A DNA stretch of 64,000 bases, from positions 20,839-84,838 of the forward strand of contig JAWKPC010000019.1 in assembly GCA_041390865.1 (NCBI GenBank), given 5' to 3'. Shown here piece by piece: positions 17,040-25,863 of the stretch. The notes under the pieces were generated by a model, which saw only the letters and a program-made list of their open reading frames with translations, was not told the DNA's origin and did no database searches. Both the position numbers and the translations under genes were made by a program. Position 1 is the stretch's first letter; the number at the start of each line of letters is the position of its first letter. The DNA is from JAUIIK01 sp041390865 (lineage in GTDB: Bacteria; Chloroflexota; Chloroflexia; Thermomicrobiales; CFX8).

Positions 17040-17624
17040 ATGCAGCAAACCCAGACGCGCGACCATGCCGCCACCATCGCCTGGGCAGCGGGCATCGTCT
17101 CCGATCCGCGCACTATCTACCTTGACACGGAAACGACCGGCCTCGGCAGCGACGCCGAGATCGTCGATATCGCCGTCGTCGATGCGCGTGGACAGGTGCT
17201 GCTCGATTCCCTCGTCCGGCCGACCCGCCCGATTCCGGCCGACGCCACGCGCATCCACGGGATCACTGATGAGATGGTCGAGGACGCCCACGGCTGGAAC
17301 AGCATCGCTCCCCGTCTCCGGCGGCTAATTGCCGGCGCCCACAACGTCGTCATCTACAACGCCGACTTCGACACCCGGATTCTCGATCAGTGCGACGCCC
17401 GCTTCCGCCTGCCGGGGTACCAGGCAAACTGGCAATGCGCGATGAAGCAATACGCTGCCTTTGCCGGGCAGCGCCACCAGCGCTACGGCGGCTACCGCTG
17501 GCACAAGCTCGTCGACGCCGCCGCCGCGTTCGGATATCAGGAGCCGGTCCAGCACCGGGCGCTGGCGGATACCCGCCTTTGCCGGGCTGTCGTTCTCGGG
17601 ATGGCGAATTCGAGCCAACGGTAG
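17040..17624 (+). CDS. DnaQ-family 3'-5' exonuclease
   Basis: A 194-residue DEDDh exonuclease of the RNase T / DNA polymerase III epsilon group. The ExoI motif YLDTETTGL (Asp29, Glu31), ExoII VIYNADFDTRIL, and ExoIII HRALADTRLC are all present, giving the full DEDDh set. It degrades single strands from the 3' end using two metal ions; the biological substrate could be DNA proofreading, repair or RNA trimming. Start ATG at 17040 is close to the promoter dyad. No polymerase gene is nearby. Confidence 0.9.
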   Translation: MQQTQTRDHAATIAWAAGIVSDPRTIYLDTETTGLGSDAEIVDIAVVDARGQVLLDSLVRPTRPIPADATRIHGITDEMVEDAHGWNSIAPRLRRLIAGAHNVVIYNADFDTRILDQCDARFRLPGYQANWQCAMKQYAAFAGQRHQRYGGYRWHKLVDAAAAFGYQEPVQHRALADTRLCRAVVLGMANSSQR

Positions 17625-17745
17625 CCGGGGCGGAAGCTGCCGCACTCCGACCAGTCAGCCCATCATCAGCAGTCCTACAGATTTTCCTCAGAACCTGGTT
17701 CTACCGTTGCAAGTGGTGGATTTGCGTCACGAACGGCGGCCCCCG

Positions 17746-18150
17746 ATGATTACGGCAGCAAAGATCCAGGCGGTGCTCATTTCGGCCCTTGCCGCTATCT
17801 TGATCATCAGCCTTGCCGGCTGCGGTGATGCTTCATCGACGGACGTGGCGCCCCCGGGCAATATCGAATTCACCATCGAATCGGGTGCGCTGGCGCGGCA
17901 GCTGCGCGGGGAAGTCACTGAACTGATCCCCGATGAGATTCAACTGGTGGCCGGCCAGAGCATCGTCATCCACAACCAGGATCAGGCGCTGCACTACTTC
18001 CTCTCAACCCCCGTCTGGCCGGGAGAGACGCTGACGCGCAGATTTGACGAGCCGGGGATCTACAGATACAGCGGGGCGTTCACCTGCTCGCTCGGAAGCA
18101 GCACGTCGCTGACCGTCGATGTCCGCGACGCCGGTGAGCGTTCACGCTAG
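17746..18150 (+). CDS. Cupredoxin-like lipoprotein
   Basis: A 134-residue exported lipoprotein: signal AVLISALAAILIISLAGC with lipobox L-A-G-C, followed by a cupredoxin-type domain (IQLVAGQSIVIHNQDQALHYF, GIYRYSGAFTCSLG). Candidate copper ligands are His in ALHYF and Cys in FTCSLG; the second His and Met normally following the Cys are not evident, so the copper site may be incomplete. It is 21 bases upstream of an SCO1 gene, consistent with a role in copper delivery or redox at the membrane surface. Start ATG 17746 is chosen for the signal peptide; the ribosome site is weak. Confidence 0.78.
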   Translation: MITAAKIQAVLISALAAILIISLAGCGDASSTDVAPPGNIEFTIESGALARQLRGEVTELIPDEIQLVAGQSIVIHNQDQALHYFLSTPVWPGETLTRRFDEPGIYRYSGAFTCSLGSSTSLTVDVRDAGERSR

Positions 18151-18171
18151 AGAGATGACCGAGGAAGCACG

Positions 18172-18855
18172 ATGGCAACGACGAAAACCATAGCCCGTCC
18201 GGTGCGGCCGGCCCCGTTTCTCTATTTCAGGGACCATGGCAAGCTGCTGCTGGTTCTCGTTCTTGGTTTCGCCACCCTGACGCTCGCAAGCGTCCTCGGC
18301 GACCGGTTCGCGATGACGGAGTCCGGACCGGAGGCGCTTGCCGGAATCGTGATGGAGCCGCCGAAGACGTTACCCGATCTGACCCTCCAGCATACGGACG
18401 GGTTGGCCTGGACAAGCTCAGACATGCATGGCCGGTTGTCGCTCTTCTTCTTCGGCTACACGAACTGCCCCGACGTCTGCCCGCTTACCCTCAGCCGCGC
18501 GCGCCAGATCTACGATGCGCTCGGCGCGGACGCGGAAGCAGTCGACGTCTACTTCACAACCGTCGATCCGGAGCGCGACACCCCGGAACGGCTCGGGCGG
18601 TATGTCGAGCAATTCAATCCCGCTTTCCTCAGCTTGACCGGGTCGACGGAGCAACTCGAAGCGGCAAAGAACGCCTTCGGCGTCGTCGCGGTACGTCAGG
18701 AGACCGGGAGCAGTAGCGGGTACTCGGTCGACCACACCGCGACCAGCTACCTGATCGACGGCACCGGAAGCATCCGGGCCGTCTTCCCCCACGACGCGGC
18801 GACAGAGGATGTCCTGCACGACATCCGGGTCCTCCTGGACGAGACGGATAGCTGA
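18172..18855 (+). CDS. SCO1/SenC family copper chaperone
   Basis: A 227-residue thioredoxin-fold protein anchored by an N-terminal membrane helix (residues ~25-42). It has the copper/thiol motif CPDVC (Cys99, Cys103), FFFGYTN before it, VDPERDTPERL, and the conserved His (about 188) in VDHTATSYLID. SCO proteins metallate the CuA site of cytochrome c oxidase or act as thiol reductants. It lies in a two-gene unit with the cupredoxin lipoprotein. All three metal ligands are present. Confidence 0.93.
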   Translation: MATTKTIARPVRPAPFLYFRDHGKLLLVLVLGFATLTLASVLGDRFAMTESGPEALAGIVMEPPKTLPDLTLQHTDGLAWTSSDMHGRLSLFFFGYTNCPDVCPLTLSRARQIYDALGADAEAVDVYFTTVDPERDTPERLGRYVEQFNPAFLSLTGSTEQLEAAKNAFGVVAVRQETGSSSGYSVDHTATSYLIDGTGSIRAVFPHDAATEDVLHDIRVLLDETDS

Positions 18856-18859
18856 CCGG

Positions 18860-19636
18860 CTACGGGTTGCTCGGCGGGAGGAATGCGCGGCCGGCGGAGC
18901 TGCCGCCGTTGACCATCAGGACCTCGCCGGTGATGAAGTCGGCCTCCGGCGAGGACAGGAACAGCGCCGCGTTGGCGATGTCCTCCGGCTGCCCGATGCG
19001 CCCCCAGGGAATCGAATTGGTCAGCGTCGATTTGTATTCGTCGGATATCGGCGAGACCTCGCTATTGACCTCGACCAGGCCGGGCGCGATGCAGTTCACC
19101 CGGATACGGTGCGGAGCGAACTCGAGCGCCATCACTTTCGTCAGCATCACGACGGCGGCCTTCGACGCGCAGTAGTGGCCCGCGCCGACGCGACCGCTCT
19201 GGTAGGCACCCGACGAGATCGTGATGATGTTTCCGCCCTTGCCTCCCGCGATCATCGAGCGCGCGGCGGCGCGGCCGGTGAGGAATACGCCGCGCACGTT
19301 CGTCTCCATCACCCTGTCCCACTCCTCAACAGACATGTCGACAACCGGCGTGTTCGGATAGATCCCGGCATTTGCGACGACGACGGTCGGCGTGCCGAAC
19401 GTTTCCTCGATATGCCCGAAGTAGCCATCGACCTGAGCCTCGTCGCGGATATCGATGACGCCGCCATCAAGCCGGTCGGACTGTCCCAGCCGGTCAACAG
19501 CCTGGGCGACGGTCTGGTCGCGGAAGTCGCAGATGCCGACCTTCGCCCCGGCATCCAGGAAGCCTTTCGCGATCCCGAGCCCGATACCGGCTGCTGCGCC
19601 GGTCACGATCACCACGTCGTTCGATCGATCAGCCAT
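18860..19636 (-). CDS. Short-chain dehydrogenase/reductase
   Basis: A 258-residue classical SDR. It has the nucleotide loop TGAAAGIG, NAG in VVANAGIYPN, the catalytic Ser in ITISSGAYQSG and YxxxK as YCASK. The C-terminal GEVLMVNGG is typical. Start ATG 19636 has GGGGAGAG upstream; the frame extends further but without a ribosome site. It reduces or oxidises an alcohol/ketone with NAD(P); substrate is unknown. Its 3' end nearly touches the convergent SCO1 gene (4 bases), and it is divergent from the deacetylase gene (79 bases). Confidence 0.9.
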   Translation of the reverse strand: MADRSNDVVIVTGAAAGIGLGIAKGFLDAGAKVGICDFRDQTVAQAVDRLGQSDRLDGGVIDIRDEAQVDGYFGHIEETFGTPTVVVANAGIYPNTPVVDMSVEEWDRVMETNVRGVFLTGRAAARSMIAGGKGGNIITISSGAYQSGRVGAGHYCASKAAVVMLTKVMALEFAPHRIRVNCIAPGLVEVNSEVSPISDEYKSTLTNSIPWGRIGQPEDIANAALFLSSPEADFITGEVLMVNGGSSAGRAFLPPSNP

Positions 19637-19715
19637 GCCGTCTCTCCCCTTACTCGTGCTTGACGTCAGGCTCATATTCAACTACGAATCAGACCGATTC
19701 GAGAGAGGAATCCCG

Positions 19716-20558
19716 ATGCCATTTGAACGCCTGTCACTGCCGAACAACGCCCGATGCGCCGTCGCCCTGACATTCGACAACTTCGGCGAGTCATTCGATC
19801 TCCTGCGCTACGGCCATGCCGGTGGAGCGAGCGCCGACGGCGTCTACGCCCCGCGCCGGGGGATCGAGCGGGTGCTCGACCTTCTCGACCGGCACAGCGT
19901 TCCGGCAACGTTCTTCGCCGAGGGCTGGAATGTCCGGAAGTATGCGGGCCTGGCGCGCGAGGTAATCGACCGGGGTCATGAGATCGCCGGACACGGCTGG
20001 ATGCACGAACGATGGAACGAGCTCGACCGCGAAACCGAACGGGATCTGATCGAGCGCACCACCGACGCGATTGCCGAAGCCACCGGCAAACAGCCCGCCG
20101 GTTGGAGGGCCCCGTCAGGGTTGACGACGCCCTGGACGCTGGACGTACTCGACGACCTCGGCTACGGCTACGACAGCTCGTTCGGGGACGATGACGTGCC
20201 GTACAGGCTACAGGTGTCCGCCGGAAGCGAGCATGAGATCGTCGAGCTGCCATGGACATGGACGCTCGACGACGCGCCCTACTACGCCCATCCGGGCACG
20301 TTGCGGCAACCGAGCAAGGTGGTCGATCTCTGGATCGAGGAATTCGACGCCGCGTTCACGATGACCGGGTACTTCATGCTCGTCTGCCATCCCCGGTTCG
20401 CCGGGCGGCCCTCCCGCATTCTCGCCCTGGAACGGCTGATCGAGCACATCAAAGCGCACGAGGGGATCTGGCTTGCCCGTTGCGACGACATCGCCGCCCA
20501 TGCCGCGCAGGCAGCGACAACGCCGAACTATCCGGCCCCTGAAATGCGGGAAGATTGA
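19716..20558 (+). CDS. Polysaccharide deacetylase (NodB homology) family protein
   Basis: A 280-residue carbohydrate esterase 4-like protein. The NodB motif 1 is ALTFDNFGES (the usual TFDDG has Asp-Asn here), motif 2 is HEIAGHGWMHERW (His-x3-His), and motif 3 is WRAPSG. This fits the PuuE/allantoinase-like subgroup, so an amide substrate other than chitin is possible. No signal peptide is seen, so it is cytosolic. Start ATG 19716 has GAGAGGA upstream. It overlaps the next kinase gene by four bases, so it heads an operon with three kinases. Confidence 0.85.
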   Translation: MPFERLSLPNNARCAVALTFDNFGESFDLLRYGHAGGASADGVYAPRRGIERVLDLLDRHSVPATFFAEGWNVRKYAGLAREVIDRGHEIAGHGWMHERWNELDRETERDLIERTTDAIAEATGKQPAGWRAPSGLTTPWTLDVLDDLGYGYDSSFGDDDVPYRLQVSAGSEHEIVELPWTWTLDDAPYYAHPGTLRQPSKVVDLWIEEFDAAFTMTGYFMLVCHPRFAGRPSRILALERLIEHIKAHEGIWLARCDDIAAHAAQAATTPNYPAPEMRED

Positions 20559-21562
20559 AGAGCTTCAACGAACTGACGCTGCGGGGCCGCGCGAGGCGGC
20601 TCCGGAAGCTGGCGGCGCAGGCACTGGACTTCTACGAGCTCGACATCGAACGCATTCGTCTGATCAACAATATCTCCAACTGCACATTCAGGGTCGATGC
20701 GGCGGACGGCCGTTCCTACGCATTGCGAATCAACCTGCCGGGACTGCGAACGAAGGAGGAGATTCGCTCCGAGCTGATCTGGCAGGAGGCAGTCTGCAAG
20801 GAAACCGACGTCGCGGTTCCTCTGCCGGTCCGCACCAGGTCAGGCGATCTCGTCGTCGAAGCTGAAGCTCCCGGTGTTCCGGAAGTCCGCTGCTGCAACC
20901 TCTCGACCTGGGTGAGGGGCGGGATGCTGTCGAGGTCGAAGACGCCGGAGAACTTCCAGCGTCTGGGGGCCGTGGCGGCCAGGCTTCACGACCACGGAGA
21001 ACGGTTCCGGCCACCCCAGGGCTTCAGGTTCCAAAGCTGGACAGAGCGCTGCCCGGCAGCCTGCCCGATCTCCTGTTCGACGGTGATCCCGGCTACGAGA
21101 TACCGGACGGTGCCTATGCCCTCATGAGAGAAATGAAGGCCGCCCTCGAATCGGAATTGCAGCGGCTCTGGTTCGAACAAGCCACAGGTCATCCACGGCG
21201 ATCTCCACTGGTGGAACGTCCTCGTCTATCGCGGGACGCTGCATCCGATCGACTTCGAGGATTGCTCGCTGGCGTTTCCGATCCAGGACATCGCGATCAC
21301 CTTCTACTACGTCCTCTGGGGCGATCAGTATCAGGAATTCCTCGATGCGTTCCGAAGCGGATACGAGCAACACCGCCCCTGGCCGGAGGAGTCCCCGGGC
21401 CAGCTCGATCTGCTGCTCGGGCAGCGGGCGCTCGACCTGGTCAATCTCCTCCTCAACTCGACCTATGCCGAGGACAGGGAACTGATCCCCGAGTTCCTCG
21501 ACATCATCGACACGGCCTATCGGGCACACTTCGAGCGCTGGCGACATCGACAGACCGGGTAA
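20555..21562 (+). pseudogene. APH/SrkA-like kinase, tandem copy 1, two frameshifts
   Basis: First of three tandem kinases. TTG at 20555 overlaps the deacetylase stop. The frame starts with FNELTLRGRARRLRKLAAQA, then is lost near 21035; the next frame reads PKLDRALPGSLPDLLFDG and ALESELQRLWFEQA; near 21180 the first frame returns with QVIHGDLHWWNVLVYRG (catalytic loop) and PIDFEDCSLAFPIQDIAI (metal-binding loop), ending at TAA 21560-21562. Compensating single-base changes explain all of this. Function of the family: ATP-dependent phosphorylation of a small molecule or Ser/Thr. Confidence 0.78.
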
Positions 21563-21570
21563 GGAAACCG

Positions 21571-22596
21571 ATGCGGCCATTCGCGTTCTTGACAACCCAG
21601 GGGCGGGCGCGCCGGATGCGGCCGCTAGCCCTCGCGGCGCTGGAACACTACCCGTTGGAGGTCGAGCGTCTCCGGCTTGTCAACAACGAGACGAACTGCA
21701 CCTTCCGGGTCGATGCGACAGGCGGCGAAACGTACGCGTTGCGGATCAGCTTGCCCGACGTTCACTCCGTCGACGAGATCGAGGCCGAAATCGAATGGCA
21801 GCTGGCGATCTCCCGGGAGACCGACATCCCGGTTTCGCGCCCGATCGCGACGCGGAGGGGAGACTACGTCGTTACCGCCGGAGCCCGAGGCGTCCCGGAG
21901 GAGCGCCATTGCGTGCTCTTCAGCTGGTTGGGCGGCCGGACACTCGCAGACGTGGCGTCACCTGAAACCTTCCACAGCTTCGGCGCACTCTCGGCCCGGC
22001 TGCACCGGCATGGGGCGACGTTCCAACCCGCTCGTCCCGACGTCATTCACACGCTGGACATGCTCTATCCCCTCGGAGACCGGGAGATGATTCTCGATGA
22101 CTCGACCAGGGTTCTCTTCCCGAAACCGGCCTATGACACGCTGCTGGACATGCGAGCCGCAGTGAATCGGGAGATCGGCTGGATGTTCGGCCGCGGAGAA
22201 TCGCCGGCGCTGCTCCACGGCGATCTGCACTGGTGGAATGTCATGTCCTATCGGGGCCGGTTACAGGTGATCGATTTCGAGGATCTGGCATGGGGCTTCC
22301 CGGTCCAGGACATCGCGGTCACGCTCTACTACGCGGCGCGCAACGATGATTTCGCAGAGCTCCGGGAGGCGTTTCGAGCAGGCTACGAGACCATCACGCC
22401 GTGGCCGGAGATGTATCCGGGCCAGACCGACCTCCTTATGGTTCACCGGGCGCTCGATCTCTTCAACTTCGTCCTCGGCTCGACCCTGAGGGAGGATAGA
22501 GAGCTCCTGGACGAATTCGTCGAGAACATCCAGGGGCACCACCGCGAGGTGTTCGAGAGCTGGCAGTCGCGGTTCTCCGAGAGCGTCTATCGATGA
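21571..22596 (+). CDS. APH/SrkA-like kinase, tandem copy 2
   Basis: A 341-residue intact member of the phosphotransferase enzyme family. It has an N-lobe motif ETNCTFRVDATGGETYALRI with the ATP-binding Lys/Arg strand replaced by ALRI, catalytic loop LLHGDLHWWNVM and metal-binding motif VIDFEDLAWGFPVQDIAV. These kinases act on homoserine-like, aminoglycoside-like or protein Ser/Thr acceptors; here the substrate is unknown. Start ATG 21571 is eight bases after copy 1 and ends with a four-base overlap with copy 3. The first 40 residues (FLTTQGRARRMRPLALAALEH) are alike in all three copies. Confidence 0.85.
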   Translation: MRPFAFLTTQGRARRMRPLALAALEHYPLEVERLRLVNNETNCTFRVDATGGETYALRISLPDVHSVDEIEAEIEWQLAISRETDIPVSRPIATRRGDYVVTAGARGVPEERHCVLFSWLGGRTLADVASPETFHSFGALSARLHRHGATFQPARPDVIHTLDMLYPLGDREMILDDSTRVLFPKPAYDTLLDMRAAVNREIGWMFGRGESPALLHGDLHWWNVMSYRGRLQVIDFEDLAWGFPVQDIAVTLYYAARNDDFAELREAFRAGYETITPWPEMYPGQTDLLMVHRALDLFNFVLGSTLREDRELLDEFVENIQGHHREVFESWQSRFSESVYR

Positions 22597-23588
22597 AGCC
22601 GTTCGAGGACCTGACGACGCGCGGCAAGGCCCGTCGGTTGCGGCCGCTGGCGATGTCGGCATTGGAACGGTACGACCTGGATATCAAGCGCATCGAGCTG
22701 GTCCGGAACGACCTGAACGGCATTTTCCGGGTGCGCACGACCAGCGGAATGTCCTATCTCCTTCGGATATGTCTCCCCGATCATCATGGCCTGGCGACGA
22801 TCCGGAGCGAGATATTCTGGCTGGAGGCTCTAGCCCGGGAAGCGGACATCCCCGTCCCGGAACCGATCCCGACTCGCGATGGTGAGATGGTCGTTACTGC
22901 CCGGGCGGAAGGCGTCCCGGAATCACGCCGCTGCGTCCTGTTCAGCTGGCTTCCGGGAAAAGATCTCCACCGCACGGCGACGACCGGCGAATTCGAGGCA
23001 CTCGGCCGGCTGATGGCCCGGCTGCACGACCACACCGATCGCTGGCAGCCACCGGACGGATTCCGGGTTCGCACGTTGAACCAGGTCTACCCGTTCGGCG
23101 ACCCGGCAGGGCTCCTCGGCGAAGATCACCGGGAGAACTTCGATCCCGACACCGCAGCGCTGATTGGCGAGATCGAACGCCGGATCCGGGACGAGCTGGA
23201 TCGGATGTATGGCTCGGGAGCGCCGCAGGTGATCCATGCCGACCTCCACTGGGGCAATGTCAAGATCTACCGGGGAACGCTACAACCGCTCGACTTCGAG
23301 GATCTCGCCCTGGCCTTCCCAGTTCAGGACATCGCCATCTCGCTCTTCTATAGCCTCGGCGATGAACGCTTCCCGGCCCTGCGCCGGGCGTTTCGCGATG
23401 GCTATTCGTCGGTCAGAGCATGGCCGGAGGAATTCGACGGCCAGCTGAATCTCCTGATCGTCCATCGGGGTATCGACCTGTTCAACTATCTGCTGACCAG
23501 CCGGTTCCCCGGCAGGGAACGCTGGTTCCCATCGTTCGTTGGAAACATTCACGGGCGATATCAGGAACTGCTAGGCGACGACGACTGA
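22593..23588 (+). CDS. APH/SrkA-like kinase, tandem copy 3
   Basis: A 331-residue paralogue of the two kinase genes upstream, overlapping copy 2 by ATGA. Catalytic loop VIHADLHWGNVKIYRG and metal motif PLDFEDLALAFPVQDIAI are intact; LTTRGKARRLRPLAMSA matches the other N-termini. The second domain is longer than average for SrkA. The gene ends 122 bases before ThDP paralogue 3, so the deacetylase-kinase operon leads directly to that enzyme. Retention of three copies in a row suggests different acceptor specificities or a dosage role, which is inference. Confidence 0.85.
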   Translation: MKPFEDLTTRGKARRLRPLAMSALERYDLDIKRIELVRNDLNGIFRVRTTSGMSYLLRICLPDHHGLATIRSEIFWLEALAREADIPVPEPIPTRDGEMVVTARAEGVPESRRCVLFSWLPGKDLHRTATTGEFEALGRLMARLHDHTDRWQPPDGFRVRTLNQVYPFGDPAGLLGEDHRENFDPDTAALIGEIERRIRDELDRMYGSGAPQVIHADLHWGNVKIYRGTLQPLDFEDLALAFPVQDIAISLFYSLGDERFPALRRAFRDGYSSVRAWPEEFDGQLNLLIVHRGIDLFNYLLTSRFPGRERWFPSFVGNIHGRYQELLGDDD

Positions 23589-23636
23589 CCCCGCCGATAC
23601 GACATTCATCCAGTAGAGCCAGCCGATCAGATCGCG

Positions 23637-23642
23637 TAGAAT
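23637..23642 (+). promoter_or_regulatory. Predicted -10 box of ThDP paralogue 3
   Basis: TAGAAT lies 69 bases before the GTG start at 23711. No strong -35 box. Same hexamer as before the other two ThDP genes. Confidence 0.3.
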
Positions 23643-23710
23643 GGCCGGTGGTACATGAGACGGGAAACGGGTGGATCGCTCACATGACCACTCCAGGGAG
23701 GTAATACCGC

Positions 23711-25342
23711 GTGGCAGAAATGACCGGGGGAAGGGCGATAGTCCAGTCCCTCAAACAGTACGGTGTCGATACGATCTTCGCGCTGCCGGGGGTGCAGCTC
23801 GATAACATCTTCGACGCGCTCTATGACGAACAAGACAACATCCGCGTCTATCACACGCGGCACGAACAGGCGACCGCCTACATGGCGATGGGTTATTCCC
23901 AATCGACCGGCAAGGTTGGCGTCTGTCTCGTCGTTCCGGGGCCGGGCCTGCTCAACACGACGGCGGCCCTCTCCACCGCCTATGCGACCAACACGCCGGT
24001 CCTGGCGATCTCCGGTCAGATCAACTCGGACATGATCGATAAGGGCTACGGCCAGCTCCACGAGATCCCGAACCAGTTGCAGATGATCGCGTCGGTTACC
24101 AAGTGGGCGGCGCGAATCGACAGCCCGCAGGAAGCGCCGGGCCTGGTTCGCGAGGCTTTCAAGCAGATGAACACCGGCCGACCGCGTCCGGTCGAGCTGG
24201 AAATGGCTCCCGACATCATGGGGCTCATGGCCGACGTCGAGTTGCTCGATCCGATCACCAACTACGACCGGCCGTCCGGCGACCCGGACAAGCTCGAAGA
24301 AGCCGCGAAGCTGCTCGGGAACGCCAAGAAGCCGATGATCTTCGCCGGCACCGGCGTCCTCGGAGCGGGTGAGGAGCTACTCGCCCTGGCCGAAATGCTC
24401 CAGGCGCCGATCATCGCCTCGTCCGGAGGCAAGGGAGTCGTCGCCGACGACCACTACCTCTCCCAGACGTCAACGGCAGCCTACGATCTCTGGATGGAGA
24501 CCGATTGCGCGCTGGCCGTCGGCACGCGCTTCAACACGCCGATCTCCCGTTGGGGAATCGACGACGAGCTCAAGACGATTCACATCGACATCGACCCCGA
24601 GGAAATCGGACGCCTCCACGAACCGAATATCGGTATCGTCGCCGACGCGAAGGCAGCTCTGGCCGATCTCGTCGACCGCACCAGCAAGCACAACATGTCC
24701 CGCGAGTCGCGCAAGGAAGAGCTGGAAGCGCTCGACGAGCGAGTCCGCGACATGCTCTGGGAAGTCCAGCCACAGGCCGGTTACACGGAAGCGATGCGCA
24801 ACACGCTCCCGAAGGACGGCGTCTTCGTGACCGAGATGACCCAGGTCGGCTACTTCTCCCGCGATGGTTTCCCGGTCTACAATCCGCGCTCGTTCGTCCA
24901 TTGCGGCTACCAGGGCACGCTCGGTTTCGGCTACGCCACCGCGCTCGGCGCTCAGGTCGGCAACCCGGACAAGAAGGTGCTCTCGATCAACGGCGACGGT
25001 GGATTCCTGTTCACCGGCCAGGAGCTGGCGACCGCCGTCCATCACAACATCCCGCTCGTTGCCGTCGTCTTCGTCGATGACGCGTACGGCAACGTCAAGC
25101 GCATCCAGAAGAACCAGTACAATGGCCGGACGATCGCATCCGACCTGCACAACCCCGACTACGTCAAGTACGCCGAATCCTTCGGGATGGCCGGCTACCG
25201 GGCGGAATCGCCGGAGCAGCTCGCCGAGCACATCGAGGACGCCTGGAGCAATGGCGGCCCGGCGCTGATCGAGGTCCAGATCGGCGAAGTGCCGCAGATG
25301 CGCAGCGTCGCCTGGAACCCCCAGAAGAAGCGCGGCGAATAG
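23711..25342 (+). CDS. ThDP-dependent acetolactate synthase-like enzyme, paralogue 3
   Basis: A 543-residue paralogue of the enzymes at 5746 and 9907. GTG start is preceded by GGGAGGTAA. Catalytic Glu 52 sits in RHEQ; PGPGLLN and GDGGFLFTGQELATAVHH are present. The metal motif is FVDDAYGN where paralogues 1 and 2 have NDGAFGN, so the first Asn is lost and the flanking Gly is Asp. This is a real difference near the cofactor. The substrate is unknown; the change argues for a distinct function among the three copies. A strong hairpin plus T-tract follows the stop. Confidence 0.92.
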   Translation: MAEMTGGRAIVQSLKQYGVDTIFALPGVQLDNIFDALYDEQDNIRVYHTRHEQATAYMAMGYSQSTGKVGVCLVVPGPGLLNTTAALSTAYATNTPVLAISGQINSDMIDKGYGQLHEIPNQLQMIASVTKWAARIDSPQEAPGLVREAFKQMNTGRPRPVELEMAPDIMGLMADVELLDPITNYDRPSGDPDKLEEAAKLLGNAKKPMIFAGTGVLGAGEELLALAEMLQAPIIASSGGKGVVADDHYLSQTSTAAYDLWMETDCALAVGTRFNTPISRWGIDDELKTIHIDIDPEEIGRLHEPNIGIVADAKAALADLVDRTSKHNMSRESRKEELEALDERVRDMLWEVQPQAGYTEAMRNTLPKDGVFVTEMTQVGYFSRDGFPVYNPRSFVHCGYQGTLGFGYATALGAQVGNPDKKVLSINGDGGFLFTGQELATAVHHNIPLVAVVFVDDAYGNVKRIQKNQYNGRTIASDLHNPDYVKYAESFGMAGYRAESPEQLAEHIEDAWSNGGPALIEVQIGEVPQMRSVAWNPQKKRGE

Positions 25343-25363
25343 CCCGTTTTCCCGCGCAAACAC

Positions 25364-25409
25364 CCCCTCTCCCGTGCGCCTATGGGCATGGGAGAGGGGT
25401 TTTCTTCTT
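25364..25409 (+). terminator. Repeat-A hairpin acting as terminator
   Basis: CCCCTCTCCC (25364-25373) and GGGAGAGGGG (25390-25399) form a 10-bp stem followed by TTTTCTTCTT, 21 bases after the stop of ThDP paralogue 3. The stem can extend by GTGC/GCAT pairing. It is the third location of repeat A and here has the T-tract of a rho-independent terminator. Confidence 0.8.
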
Positions 25410-25464
25410 GGGAGGCGACTGGCTTTCTGCCATATGGTTTCAGGGAGACGACGATACGATACTC

Positions 25465-25552
25465 GTAGGGGCGCGATTCATCACGCCCGCGCTCAGAGGG
25501 GACAAAAGTACGACGATTGCGGTCATCGGGCGCGATGAGTCATGCCCCCTAC
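25465..25552. repeat. Dispersed palindromic repeat B, copy 1
   Basis: Left arm GTAGGGGCGCGATTCATCAC (25465-25484) continues GCCCGC; right arm ends CATGCCCCCTAC (25541-25552) after GGGCGCGATGAG. The arms are imperfect reverse complements around about 38 bases. A closely related element is at 40557-40643, and half of one is at 48471-48497. Confidence 0.75.
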
Positions 25553-25863
25553 AGGCTCAGTACATTCGCCGAGAAAGACACCTCGAGATATTCATGCACG
25601 ACGTCGATGCGGTTCGCGTTACCGGACCGTCATTCCTGGATGTAGATCGCCGGTCATAGATCCTTTGGGTTCGGAGGCGCCCCGCCAGAGATAGCGGCTC
25701 TAGCCGTTTCCTGATCCGCGCGCAGGTATGGACGAACCCGCAGCAAAATTGTCATCTCGACCAACGGGAGAGATCTCAGTCAAACGCAGCCGAAACGTTA
25801 GACAGTGTCGCGGCGTGCGCGGCCAATCTCCATTGTCATAGCGGGACGCACAACGATAATTTG

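Larger units (their letters stand above)
25343..25863. other. Intergenic region
   Basis: A 521-base gap between convergent genes: a terminator-type repeat A (25364-25409), a full repeat-B element (25465-25552), and about 300 bases with no recognisable content. Confidence 0.6.

Noticed and set aside
25408..25659. 83-codon + strand open frame
   Set aside because: Overlaps repeat B and has no motif or ribosome site; treated as non-coding.
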